Part shown: positions 26,428 through 34,513 of the stretch, piece after piece | Position numbering within the stretch: the first letter of the stretch is position 1 | How the letters are laid out: the number at the start of each line of letters is the position of its first letter | NCBI RefSeq assembly: GCF_046254905.1 | Contig: NZ_CP158016.1 | Location: 682,001-746,000 of the forward strand | Origin: Pseudaeromonas aegiceratis | GTDB taxonomy: Bacteria; Pseudomonadota; Gammaproteobacteria; Enterobacterales; Aeromonadaceae | DNA length: 64,000 nucleotides | Direction of reading: 5' to 3' | Notes under the pieces: generated by a model | Told to the model about the DNA's origin: nothing | The model's input: only the letters and a program-made list of their open reading frames with translations | The model's database searches: none | Translations under genes and position numbers: made by a program

Positions 26428-27144
26428 TTAGTGACTGAGTGCCAGGCGCTGGGTCGGGGGCGGTGCCGCCGGTTGCAGGTGGCGCATCAACCGCCGCTCC
26501 AGCCGGTGCCACAGCCAGATGAGGCTGCTGGTGATCACCAGATACCCCAGGGCCGCGTAGCAGTAGACGGTGAAGTCGAAGGTCTGGGAGAACAGCCGCC
26601 GGGTCTGGCCCATGAGATCCAGCAGGGTGACGATACTGGCCACGGCGCCGCCCTTGAGCAGCAGGATCAGCTCGTTGCCCAGGGCCGGAAAGGCGATGCG
26701 ATAGGCATTGGGCAGCAGGATCAGGCGGTAGAGCTGCACCGGGCTGAAGCCATAGGCCCGGGCGGCCTCCACCTCACCGGCCTTCACCCCCTGTAAGCCA
26801 CCCAGCAGGATGGCGGCCTGGTAGGCGGCGGAGTTGAGGCTGAAGGTCAGCAGGGCGCAGTTGAAGGGATCCCGCAGCAGGCCCCACAGGCCCAGGGCCT
26901 GCAGCTCTGGGCGGAACTGGCCGGCGCCGTAGTAGAGCAAAAACAGCTGGCCCAGCAATGGCGTGCCGCGAAAGAACGAGACATAGAGCCGGGCCAAGGG
27001 CGTCAGCAGCCGGGGCCGCCGGTAGAGCAGCAGCGCCAGGGGCAGGGCCAGTAGGGCCGCCAGCAGGTAGCCCCCCAGGGTGAGTTTCAGGGTCAGACCG
27101 GCGCCGGCTAGCAGCTGGGTGCCGTAGTGTTGCAGGCTGTCCAT
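26428..27144 (-). CDS. Amino-acid ABC transporter permease (HisM-like)
   Basis: A 238-residue membrane protein with about five segments, starting MDSLQHYGTQLLAGAGLTLKLTLGG. The TGV EAA loop is KAGEVEAARAYGFSPVQLYRLILLPNAYRIAFPALGNE. It belongs to the polar amino-acid family (HisM/GlnP type). Its start overlaps the stop of the other permease as TGATG, showing co-translation. It imports an amino acid, probably a D- or acidic one given the dgc neighbours; the substrate is not proven. The gap to dgcN is 74 bases. Confidence 0.9.
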   Translation of the reverse strand: MDSLQHYGTQLLAGAGLTLKLTLGGYLLAALLALPLALLLYRRPRLLTPLARLYVSFFRGTPLLGQLFLLYYGAGQFRPELQALGLWGLLRDPFNCALLTFSLNSAAYQAAILLGGLQGVKAGEVEAARAYGFSPVQLYRLILLPNAYRIAFPALGNELILLLKGGAVASIVTLLDLMGQTRRLFSQTFDFTVYCYAALGYLVITSSLIWLWHRLERRLMRHLQPAAPPPTQRLALSH

Positions 27145-27866
27145 CAGGCGTGACCTCCGTGTTGTACTCCCTGGCGGCCACCGGGGCGGCAGCCAAGTTG
27201 CAGCCGGGCCAGCCCCCACTCGGAGGCCACGCAGACCCCCCAGTAGATGAAGCAGACCGTCAGGTAGAAGAAGAAGGGCTGGCGGGTGGCACCCACCGCC
27301 ACAGTCCCCATGCGCATCAGATCGTTGAGGGCGATGACCGACACCAGGGCCGTGTCCTTGATGAGGTTGAGCCAGAGGTTGCCCAGCCCCGGCAGGGCCA
27401 GCTGCAGCAGGGGCCGCAGCTCGATGAGCAGCAGCACCTGGTGGCGGCGCATTCCCAGGGCCAGACCCGCCTCCCGGGGGCCTCGGTCCAGGGACTGATA
27501 GGCACCGCGCAGCACCTCGGCGGCATAGCCGCCCAGCACCAGCCCCAGGGAGATGACCCCGGCCACGAAGGGGCTGAGGCTGACGAAGTCGCCATGCTCA
27601 CGAGAGAGCAGGCGGTTCAGCAGCATGGCCACCCCGTTGTAGACCAGAAACAGGGTCAGCAGCTCCGGGGTGCCGCGAATGATGGTGGTGTAGGCGCGGG
27701 CCAGCCAACGGGCCAGCCCACCCCGGAACCACAGCAGGCAGCTGAGGCTGCCCAGCAGCAGGCCCACCGGCAGGGTGGCCAGGGCCAGACCCAGGGTGAT
27801 CCCCAGTCCTGCCACCAGCTCATCGCCCCAGCCTGTGGGGCCCCAGCTCAATAGTTGCCAGTTCAT
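27144..27866 (-). CDS. Amino-acid ABC transporter permease (HisQ-like)
   Basis: A 240-residue membrane protein with about five segments. It starts MNWQLLSWGPTGWGDELVAGLGITLGLAL and has the EAA loop GPREAGLALGMRRHQVLLLIELRPLLQLALPGLGN. It pairs with the downstream permease as a heteromeric channel. It is one of two permeases of a polar amino-acid transporter. No ATP-binding subunit gene is present in this window, so the ATPase must be supplied from elsewhere or be shared. Confidence 0.9.
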   Translation of the reverse strand: MNWQLLSWGPTGWGDELVAGLGITLGLALATLPVGLLLGSLSCLLWFRGGLARWLARAYTTIIRGTPELLTLFLVYNGVAMLLNRLLSREHGDFVSLSPFVAGVISLGLVLGGYAAEVLRGAYQSLDRGPREAGLALGMRRHQVLLLIELRPLLQLALPGLGNLWLNLIKDTALVSVIALNDLMRMGTVAVGATRQPFFFYLTVCFIYWGVCVASEWGLARLQLGCRPGGRQGVQHGGHA

Positions 27867-27891
27867 GCCAGACTCCTCGCCGCCTGCGGCC

Positions 27892-28680
27892 TTACTTCAT
27901 GGTGTAGATGTTGATGGGGAAGTACTTGGCGTTGATCTTCTTATAGGTGCCGTCGGCTATGATGGCCGCCAGGGCCTGGTTAAGCTGCTGGCGCAGATCG
28001 TCGTCACTCAGGCGCACCGCCATGCCCACACCGTCCCCCACGTACTTGGGATCCGTCACCATCTCACCCACGGTCTGGCAGCACTTGCCGTCGTCCGTGG
28101 TGCGGGTCCACATCAGCAGCGGCAGGGCGTCGCCCATCTGCAGATCCAGCCGGCCGGAGGCCAGATCCAGGTTCACCGCCTCCTGGGTGGGGTAGAGGCG
28201 CACGTCCGACTTGCCATACAGCTGGGTCAGGTAGTCCGCCTGGGTGGTGCCCGCCTGGGCGCCGATCACCTTGCCGGCCAGGGCGGCGGGGGAGATGTCC
28301 TGCACGTCCGCCTCCTTAGGGGCGACGAAGGTCATGGCGGCCTTGTAGTAGGGGTCGGTGAAGGCCACCTGCTTCTTGCGCTCCTCGGTGATGAACATGG
28401 AGGCCAGGATGACGTCGTACTTGCCGGCCTGCAGTGCTGGGATGATGCCGTCCCAGTCCTGGGTGATGAATTCACACTGGGCCTGCATCTGGGCGCACAG
28501 CGCCTTGCCGATGTCGATGTCGAAGCCCTGCACCTGGCCGTTGGCGTCGATGAAGTTGAAGGGGGCATAGGCGCCTTCGGTGCCGATGCGGATGGTCTTC
28601 CACTCCTTGGCGGACAGGGTGCCGCTGGCGAGGCCAGCCAACAGGGCGAGGGTCAGGGTGCCGGTAAGCTTGAGGGACAT
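27892..28680 (-). CDS. Amino-acid ABC transporter substrate-binding protein
   Basis: A 262-residue periplasmic protein from the ATG at 28680, with AAGGAAGG upstream. The signal peptide ends around LASGTLSA, and the mature part starts KEWKTIRIGTEGAYAPFNFIDANGQVQGFDIDIGKALCAQM, typical of SBP_bac_3 proteins (HisJ/ArgT type). Two cysteines, GKCCQ, lie in the second lobe. It captures the amino acid for the two permeases. The operon partners suggest D-glutamate or a related acidic D-amino acid, but this is inference. It is the first gene of the operon. Confidence 0.9.
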   Translation of the reverse strand: MSLKLTGTLTLALLAGLASGTLSAKEWKTIRIGTEGAYAPFNFIDANGQVQGFDIDIGKALCAQMQAQCEFITQDWDGIIPALQAGKYDVILASMFITEERKKQVAFTDPYYKAAMTFVAPKEADVQDISPAALAGKVIGAQAGTTQADYLTQLYGKSDVRLYPTQEAVNLDLASGRLDLQMGDALPLLMWTRTTDDGKCCQTVGEMVTDPKYVGDGVGMAVRLSDDDLRQQLNQALAAIIADGTYKKINAKYFPINIYTMK

Positions 28681-28755
28681 GGGGCCTTCCTTGGTGTGAT
28701 GGCGAGCTTGGGCTCGGGATAGGGTCAGTGTCCGGCGCCACCATATATTTCTCAA

Positions 28756-28779
28756 ATGAATTATTAGTATGATATTCAT
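28756..28779. promoter_or_regulatory. Palindromic site in the dgc operon / LysR divergent promoter
   Basis: ATGAAT-N12-ATTCAT at 28756-28779 is a 24-base palindrome in an AT-rich stretch between the divergent LysR gene and the binding-protein operon. The spacing fits a LysR-type operator. It is a probable site of the adjacent regulator. Confidence 0.48.
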
Positions 28780-28831
28780 AGTCAATGGCTATGGGTGTCA
28801 TGAGGCGCCTGTTGAGCGGAGAAGGAAATCA

Positions 28832-29806
28832 ATGGAACCGAATGCGGCGGCGGAGCGCCTGTTGCGTAACCTGGACTGGAACCTCTTGTTCCTGTTTTTC
28901 ACCATAGTGGAGGAGGAGGGCATCACGGCGGCGGCCCAGCGGCTGAACCTCAGCCAGCCCAGCGTCAGCAACGGCCTCAAGCGGCTGGAGGAGCAGCTGG
29001 GGGCCCGGCTGCTGCTGCGGCGCAAGGGGGCCTTTGCCCTCACCTACCAGGGGCGGCGCCTGTATGAGGATACGGCGGCGGTGCATCGCATCCTGCGCCA
29101 GTTGGCGGGGCACTTCGCCGCGGCGGCCCCCGAGCTGCGGGGCCAGCTCGATCTGGCGGTGGCCAGTCACCTGCACCTGCCGGCGCTGGATCGCACCCTG
29201 GGGGCCTTTCATCAGCGTTATCCCCAGGTGACCTATAACCTGAGCGTGCTGCCCAGCACCGAGATCATCGCGGCGGTAGCCGCAGGCCAGCTGGGCATCG
29301 GCCTGTGCACCATGCAGCGCCCCCAGGCAGGGGTGGACTATCAGCTGCTGGGTCACGAGCAGATGGCGTTTTATTGCGGGCGGGCCCACCCCCTGTATGG
29401 CCAGGAGGAGCTGACCCTGGAGCAGCTGCAGGGCTTTGCCTATGTGTCGTTTGAAAGCGAGCAGCCCAGTCAGGGGCTGCAGGCCATCACCCGGCTGCGG
29501 CAGGAGCATGCCCTGTGGGGCAATCTCATCGGCGTGTCGCCCAATGACGAGGAGGTGCGGCGGCTGATCCTGGCGGGGGTGGGCTTTGGCGTGCTCACCG
29601 TCTCCGGCGCCGCCCCCTTCGTGGCCAACGGCGATCTCTGGCCGCTGCCGCCCTATGAGGACCTGCCCATGGTGGACATCTATCTGGTGAGCCGCAGCCA
29701 GGGGCTGTCGGTGGCCGAGGCCACCTTCATCAGCCGGTTGAAGGAGGAGGCGCACCAGGATTTGCAGCGGCGCTACTTTGCCGGCGGGCCGGGCGTCTCG
29801 GCCTGA
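28832..29806 (+). CDS. LysR family transcriptional regulator (probable DgcR)
   Basis: A 324-residue protein from the ATG at 28832, with GGAGAAGGA just upstream; an upstream ATG at 28769 is rejected. The N-terminal HTH is LFLFFTIVEEEGITAAAQRLNLSQPSVSNGLKRLEEQLGARLLLR (about residues 19-63). A LysR effector domain follows. It is divergent from the transporter-dgcN-dgcA operon, the classic LysR layout. In reported dgc systems a LysR protein named DgcR responds to D-glutamate, so this is the likely counterpart. It converges on the HxlR gene with a 6-base gap. Confidence 0.88.
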   Translation: MEPNAAAERLLRNLDWNLLFLFFTIVEEEGITAAAQRLNLSQPSVSNGLKRLEEQLGARLLLRRKGAFALTYQGRRLYEDTAAVHRILRQLAGHFAAAAPELRGQLDLAVASHLHLPALDRTLGAFHQRYPQVTYNLSVLPSTEIIAAVAAGQLGIGLCTMQRPQAGVDYQLLGHEQMAFYCGRAHPLYGQEELTLEQLQGFAYVSFESEQPSQGLQAITRLRQEHALWGNLIGVSPNDEEVRRLILAGVGFGVLTVSGAAPFVANGDLWPLPPYEDLPMVDIYLVSRSQGLSVAEATFISRLKEEAHQDLQRRYFAGGPGVSA

Positions 29807-29812
29807 GGGCGG

Positions 29813-30235
29813 CTACTCCTGCGCCGGGCGGATAAAGTGCAGTCCGGGTTCGCCGGCCTGGGCTGGGGGTTGGGCATCGTATTGGGCCTGGGCTCGCTGC
29901 ATCTGCTCCACGTTCTGCTCCGCCCATTGCCCCACCTGATCTATGGTCTCGGCAAAGGAGCCCCCCAGGGGGGTGAGACGATACTCCACCCGCACCGGCA
30001 CCTCGGGGTAGAGGGTGCGGGCGATGAGGCCATCCCGCTCCAGCTGTTTGAGCTTTTGCGACAGCACCTTCTGGGAGATGCCGTTGACCCGCCGCTTGAT
30101 CTCGCTGAAGCGCTGGGCATCGCCCTGGCGCAGCAAGTTGATGATGAGCAGCACCCAGCGTTCGGCCAGGCGGTCGAAGAACAGGCGGGCCGGGCAGTCG
30201 CGGCTGTAGACGTCATAGGCGGGTTGATCGGACAC
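29813..30235 (-). CDS. HxlR family transcriptional regulator (GTG start)
   Basis: A 140-residue protein. The start is GTG at 30235, with the strong GGAGG 5 bases upstream; an in-frame ATG at 30271 has none. It has the HxlR core CPARLFFDRLAERWVLLIINLLRQGDAQRFSEIKRRVNGISQKVLSQKLKQLERDGLIAR, a winged helix that binds DNA as a dimer. It is divergent from the flavodoxin-family gene, so it probably controls it, sensing electrophiles or redox state through the Cys at the start of the core. The tail is Pro- and Gln-rich. The effector is unknown. Confidence 0.87.
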   Translation of the reverse strand: MSDQPAYDVYSRDCPARLFFDRLAERWVLLIINLLRQGDAQRFSEIKRRVNGISQKVLSQKLKQLERDGLIARTLYPEVPVRVEYRLTPLGGSFAETIDQVGQWAEQNVEQMQRAQAQYDAQPPAQAGEPGLHFIRPAQE

Positions 30236-30388
30236 GGTATCCTCCAGGTAACCAAGGCACTTTTTCGCCACTCATTGTAAACCTGGTTTCTGCTGGATAC
30301 CATGCTGGCTAAGGTGGTCTTGAACTCGAATGGGGCTACCCTCCACGGCAATCCATGTTCAAACACGCACAGAATGATGAGGTAGGTT

Positions 30389-30943
30389 ATGGCTAAGACA
30401 GTGGTGGTGTATTTCTCCGGTTATGGTCACACCAAGCGGGTGGCCGAGTATGTGGCCAAGGGTGCCGAGGCCAGCCTGGTGGCGGTGAGTGCCGAGGGTG
30501 AGGTGAGCGAGGCGGACTTCGCCCTGCTGGATGCGGCCGATGCCATCATCTTCGGCGCCCCCACCTACATGGGCGGTGTACCCTGGCAGTTCAAGAAGTT
30601 TGCCGATGCCACCTCCAAGGTGTGGTTCACCGGCGGCTGGCGGGACAAGGTGTTCGGTGGTTTCACCAACAGCGCCAGCCTGAACGGTGACAAGCAGGTG
30701 ACCCTGATCTACCTGCAGACCCTGGCCTCCCAACACGGCGGTCTCTGGGTCAGCCTGGGGCTGCCGCCGGCCAACACCCAGGCCGCTACCCGACAGGATG
30801 TGAACAACCTGGGGGGCTCAGTGGGCCTGCTGGTGCAATCCCCCTCCGATGCCGGTGCCGACGTGATACCGGCAGGGGATCTGGAAACCGCCACCCGCTA
30901 CGGTGCCCGGGTGGCCGAGGTGGCCGCCAAGCTCAAGGGCTAA
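30389..30943 (+). CDS. Flavodoxin/WrbA-like NAD(P)H-dependent oxidoreductase
   Basis: A 184-residue flavin protein. It starts MAKTVVVYFSGYGHTKRVAEYVAKGA with the FMN-binding phosphate loop SGYGHTKR, then has ADAIIFGAPTYMGGVPWQFKKFADA, and a third region, FGGFTNSASLNGDKQVTLIYLQTLASQHGGLWV. This matches the flavodoxin-like WrbA/NAD(P)H:quinone reductase family. It likely reduces quinones by two electrons to protect the cell. The divergent HxlR gene is the probable regulator; the 153-base gap between them contains their promoters. It ends at a rho-independent terminator. Confidence 0.88.
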   Translation: MAKTVVVYFSGYGHTKRVAEYVAKGAEASLVAVSAEGEVSEADFALLDAADAIIFGAPTYMGGVPWQFKKFADATSKVWFTGGWRDKVFGGFTNSASLNGDKQVTLIYLQTLASQHGGLWVSLGLPPANTQAATRQDVNNLGGSVGLLVQSPSDAGADVIPAGDLETATRYGARVAEVAAKLKG

Positions 30944-30963
30944 GCGCCAGCTGCACGCCAGCC

Positions 30964-30993
30964 AAAAGGGCAGCCCATGGGCTGCCCTTTTTC
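30964..30993 (+). terminator. Rho-independent terminator after the flavodoxin gene
   Basis: The hairpin AAGGGCAGCC-CATG-GGCTGCCCTT is followed by TTTTT. The A4 on the left allows action on the converging fsaB transcript. Confidence 0.9.
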
Positions 30994-31020
30994 TATGGCT
31001 GAAGGCCTTAGCCTGAGTTG

Positions 31021-31683
31021 CTAGAGCGTCAGCTGGCCGAAGGCCTGGCTCCAGTCCTGCTCGAACTTGGCCACGGCGGCGTCCACCGCCGGGGCGGCCA
31101 GGAACTGCTGCAGCACGTCCAGCGGCAGCGTGATGGCGGCGCAGCCGGCCAGCAGGCAGTCCAGGGCCTGACGCGGGGTCTTGAAGCTGGCGGCCAGCAC
31201 CTTGCTGTGGGGGGCATGCAGTTCCAGCAGGCGCTGCAGATCCCGCACCATCTGGATGCCGTCGCCACCCTGGGCATCCACCCGGTTGACGTAGGGCGCC
31301 ACGTACTCCGCCCCCGCCAGGGCGGCCAGCAGCCCTTGGCCGGCGCTGTAGACGGCTGTGCCCAGGGTGGGAATGCCCAGGGCGGTGAGCCGGCCGATGG
31401 CGGCCAGGCCCGCCGGGGTCACCGGGATCTTGACGATGATCCCCGGCACCACTTCGTGCAGGCTGCGGGCCTCGTTGACCATGCCGGCGGTCTCCCGGCT
31501 CAGCACCTGGGCGAACAGCCGCTTCTCCTTGCCGATCACCGTCTGCAGACGGGGCAGCACATCCCAGACGGAGTGGCCACCGGCGGCCACTATGCTGGGG
31601 TTGGTGGTGACCCCGGCGATGGGGTAGATGGCGGCCAGACGTTCCACTTCCGGCACGTTGGCGGTATCGAGATAGAGTTCCAT
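31021..31683 (-). CDS. fsaB: Fructose-6-phosphate aldolase FsaB-like
   Basis: A 220-residue protein, the E. coli length, from the ATG at 31683 with AAAAGGAG upstream; it starts MELYLDTANVPEVERLAAIYPIAGVTTNPSI. It has the Schiff-base lysine region IIVKIPVTPAGLAAIGRL. It belongs to the small transaldolase-like aldolases. E. coli FsaA and FsaB are reported to cleave 1-deoxyfructose-6-phosphate to glyceraldehyde-3-phosphate and hydroxyacetone, fitting the neighbouring PflD. It lies 17 bases after ptsA, in the same transcript. In E. coli gldA follows fsaB; here it does not. Confidence 0.93.
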   Translation of the reverse strand: MELYLDTANVPEVERLAAIYPIAGVTTNPSIVAAGGHSVWDVLPRLQTVIGKEKRLFAQVLSRETAGMVNEARSLHEVVPGIIVKIPVTPAGLAAIGRLTALGIPTLGTAVYSAGQGLLAALAGAEYVAPYVNRVDAQGGDGIQMVRDLQRLLELHAPHSKVLAASFKTPRQALDCLLAGCAAITLPLDVLQQFLAAPAVDAAVAKFEQDWSQAFGQLTL

Positions 31684-31700
31684 TTCAGCTCCTTTTGGCG

Positions 31701-34202
31701 TCAAAGTTCGAGTTCGCGATGCAGCAGCTGGCGGATGGTCTGGGCATCCTGGGCATTGACCAGTTCCTCCCGGAAGCCGGCGTGCATGATCTTGCGGGCC
31801 AGCCGGGAGAATATGCGCATGTGCTGATCCCCGGCGGCGTGTTTGTTCAGGGTGAGCATGATGACAAACTGCGCCTCCTCATCGCCCCAGGGCACCGGGG
31901 CCGGCAGGCGGGCCACGCTGATGGTGGACTGCTCAATGTGTTCCGACTTGCTGTGGGGGATGGCAAAGCCAAAGCCCAGGCCGGTGGAGAACACCGCCTC
32001 CCGGGCCCACAGATCCGCCTCCAGCTTGCGGGCATAGCGGCAGCGGCCGGCCAGCAGCAGCTTGTCGGTCATGCCCTTGATCACCTCCTCCTTGCTCTGC
32101 CAGTCGTTGTCCAGGCTGATGCAGTCGGTGCTGATGAGGGGGGCGTCGCTGGCGGTCATGCGGAACTGGGCCAGCAGGTGCTCCACCTGCAAGGAGGTGC
32201 GGCAGGCCATGGCCTGGTTCAGCAGCTGGCGGCAGGCGCGGCTGTCCAGCTTGGCCAGCCGGGCCTTGGTGGCGGCGATGGAGGGGGCGCTCATGCTGAT
32301 CTCGTCCAGTCCCAGCCCCAACAGCAGCGGCAGCACAGAGCCCTTGGCCCCCAGCTCGCCGCACAGGCCGATCCACTTGCCCTGGCGGTGCACCGCCTGC
32401 ACCGCATGATCCAGGGCGCGCAGGAAGGCGGGGTTGAGGCTGTTGTAGTGACGGGTGACCTTGGCGTTGTCCCGGTCCACCGCCAGCAGGTACTGGGTCA
32501 GGTCGTTGCTGCCGATGCTGAAGAAATCTATCTCTTCGCAGCACTGGTCGATGATGAACATCACCGACGGCACCTCCAGCATGATCCCCAGGGGAATGGT
32601 CTCGTCGAAGGGCAGCTGCTTGGCCCGCAGGGCCTGCTTGACCTCGGCCAGCTGCTCCTTGACCCAGAGCACCTCCTCCATGGAGGAGATCATGGGGATC
32701 ATGATCTTCAGCGGGCCGTGGGCCGAGGCCCGCAGTATGGCCCGCAGCTGGGTATGGAACAGCGCCAGGTACTCCTGGTAGATGCGCACCGCCCGGTAAC
32801 CCAGGAAGGGGTTGTTCTCGGCGGGGATGGACAGGTAGGCCACGGGCTTGTCACCGCCTATGTCCATGGTACGGATGATGATGCTCTTGCCGTCGGCCGC
32901 CGCCATGGCCTGGCAGAAGAGGTTGTACAGCTCGTTTTCGTCCGGCGCGCTGGCGCGGTCCATGTAGAGCATCTCGGTGCGGAACAGGCCCACCGATTCG
33001 GCCCCCTGGGCGAAGGCGGTAGCGGCCTCCACCGGGTGGGCTATGTTGGCGGCCACCTCCAGGCGGATGCCGTCGGCGCTGCGCCCCGCCTGCTGCAGCC
33101 ACTGCTGCTGCTGGGCGGCGATGGCCTGCTGCAGCTGCCGCTCCTGGCGGTAGTAGCGCTGGATGGCCGGCGTCATCTCCATCACCAGGATGCCGGCGTC
33201 GCCGTCGATCTGCACCGGCTGATCCAGCCAGGGGGTCAGGGCCGCGGGATCCATGCCCACCAGGGTGGGGATGTTGAAGGAGCGCGCCAGTATCACGGTA
33301 TGGGAGGTGGTGCCGCCGCTGCGCAGCAGCAGCCCCTTGAGCAGGGACTTGTCCAGCTCGAGGAACTGACTGGGGGTCAGCTCGTCCGCCAGACAGATGG
33401 CCGGCTGGCTCAGGGTGCCCGGGGTGGCGAAGCGCGACTCGCCGTAGATCTGCTGCAGCAGCTGATAGCAGACGTCCCGCACGTCCAGCACCCGCTCCTG
33501 CAGGTAGCTGCTCTGGGAGGCGGCAAACTGGGCGCAGAAGTGATCGGCGCTGTTGATGATGGCCTCGGCGCAGCTGCCGCCGGCCCGCAGGCCCTCCTGC
33601 AGGTGCTGCTGCAGGCTGCGGTCCCGGGCCAGGGAGCCGTGGGCCTCCAGCACGGCGCTGGCGGTGCCGTCGTTGTCCAGCCGCTGCAGCTCTATGTGCC
33701 GCTGCAGCTGCTCCAGGCCCCGCTGCAAGGCGGCCTCTTCCTCGGCCAGGGAGTGCGGCTCGGGCAGGGGGCCCAGGTTGTGCAGATCCAGGGCGCTGAG
33801 GCGGGTCAGCACGCCGCCGGCGCTGCCGCCGCACACGGCCCGCCCGCGCACCAATGTGGGGTTGAGGTGGGTCAGGGATTCCGGCAAGGGATCCTGCGGC
33901 TGTTCCTCGGCCTGGGCCAGGGGGGCGTCGCAGTGGGGAAACTCGTCCCGGATAAACTGGCTGATGTTCTCGAAGGCGCTGGCCTCGTCGTCGCCGTGGA
34001 TGATCAGCTGGCATTCGTCCCCCTGCAGGGTGTCGGTGCCGATCACCGCCAGGGCGCTCTTGGCATCCCCCCGGCGCTGGGTGCGCAGGTTGTGCCACTC
34101 CACCTTGGAATTGAATCGGTTGCACAGGCTTTCTACATGGCTGGCAGGACGGGCATGTACCCCGTTCGGCAGTGCGCAGACAAAGTTAACAATCTGGGCC
34201 AT
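31701..34202 (-). CDS. ptsA: PTS multiphosphoryl transfer protein (HPr-EI-EIIA fusion), PtsA/FrwA type
   Basis: An 833-residue fusion from the ATG at 34202, with GGAGAG upstream; the length matches E. coli PtsA. Residues 1-90 are HPr-like with His16 in LPNGVHARPAS. Residues about 110-680 are Enzyme I-like with active His301 in GGTTSHTVILA. Residues about 690-833 are a fructose-type EIIA with His750 in FGFAIPHSKSEH. It passes phosphate from phosphoenolpyruvate to the EIIB of the FrwCB system. It is divergent from frwC, and its promoter region contains an inverted operator pair. All catalytic residues are kept. Confidence 0.95.
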   Translation of the reverse strand: MAQIVNFVCALPNGVHARPASHVESLCNRFNSKVEWHNLRTQRRGDAKSALAVIGTDTLQGDECQLIIHGDDEASAFENISQFIRDEFPHCDAPLAQAEEQPQDPLPESLTHLNPTLVRGRAVCGGSAGGVLTRLSALDLHNLGPLPEPHSLAEEEAALQRGLEQLQRHIELQRLDNDGTASAVLEAHGSLARDRSLQQHLQEGLRAGGSCAEAIINSADHFCAQFAASQSSYLQERVLDVRDVCYQLLQQIYGESRFATPGTLSQPAICLADELTPSQFLELDKSLLKGLLLRSGGTTSHTVILARSFNIPTLVGMDPAALTPWLDQPVQIDGDAGILVMEMTPAIQRYYRQERQLQQAIAAQQQQWLQQAGRSADGIRLEVAANIAHPVEAATAFAQGAESVGLFRTEMLYMDRASAPDENELYNLFCQAMAAADGKSIIIRTMDIGGDKPVAYLSIPAENNPFLGYRAVRIYQEYLALFHTQLRAILRASAHGPLKIMIPMISSMEEVLWVKEQLAEVKQALRAKQLPFDETIPLGIMLEVPSVMFIIDQCCEEIDFFSIGSNDLTQYLLAVDRDNAKVTRHYNSLNPAFLRALDHAVQAVHRQGKWIGLCGELGAKGSVLPLLLGLGLDEISMSAPSIAATKARLAKLDSRACRQLLNQAMACRTSLQVEHLLAQFRMTASDAPLISTDCISLDNDWQSKEEVIKGMTDKLLLAGRCRYARKLEADLWAREAVFSTGLGFGFAIPHSKSEHIEQSTISVARLPAPVPWGDEEAQFVIMLTLNKHAAGDQHMRIFSRLARKIMHAGFREELVNAQDAQTIRQLLHRELEL

Positions 34203-34273
34203 CACGTCTCTCCTCATGCCGCTCACAGATGAATTGGCTACAGCATAAAAGTGCTGTTGGTGGGGGACCACCA

Positions 34274-34437
34274 GACAAAACTGTCAAAAGCTGGACAAAT
34301 GTAATCTCGGGTGTTTATTGCGTTGTTCGTCACAAATTCACAGGTAAAACAGCAGCTTTTTCCGATGACTAAAACTTGCTACCCCGATCTCATTTTCAAA
34401 TCGACAGTACAAATGTCCAGTAAATGGCTGTTTTGTC
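34274..34437. promoter_or_regulatory. Divergent regulatory region of the frw/pfl system with two inverted AraC-type operators
   Basis: The whole gap 34203-34513 (311 bases) has no gene. The element GACAAAAC-N9-CTGGACA occurs on plus at 34274-34297 and, in inverse orientation, on minus at 34437-34414 with the same N9 spacing. Each lies about 72-77 bases from the start of the gene it faces away from (ptsA at 34202, frwC at 34514). Pairs of 20-base-phased half-sites fit an AraC-type activator, most likely the yijO-like gene. A CRP-like site (TGCGT-N6-TCACA) lies at 34319-34334. Confidence 0.72.
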
Positions 34438-34513
34438 CACTGTCTGCGCCTTGGGGCCTTGGCCTATCGTGTCCATCGTGGATTACGGGCAAAGGCAACT
34501 ACAGGAGCTTCCC

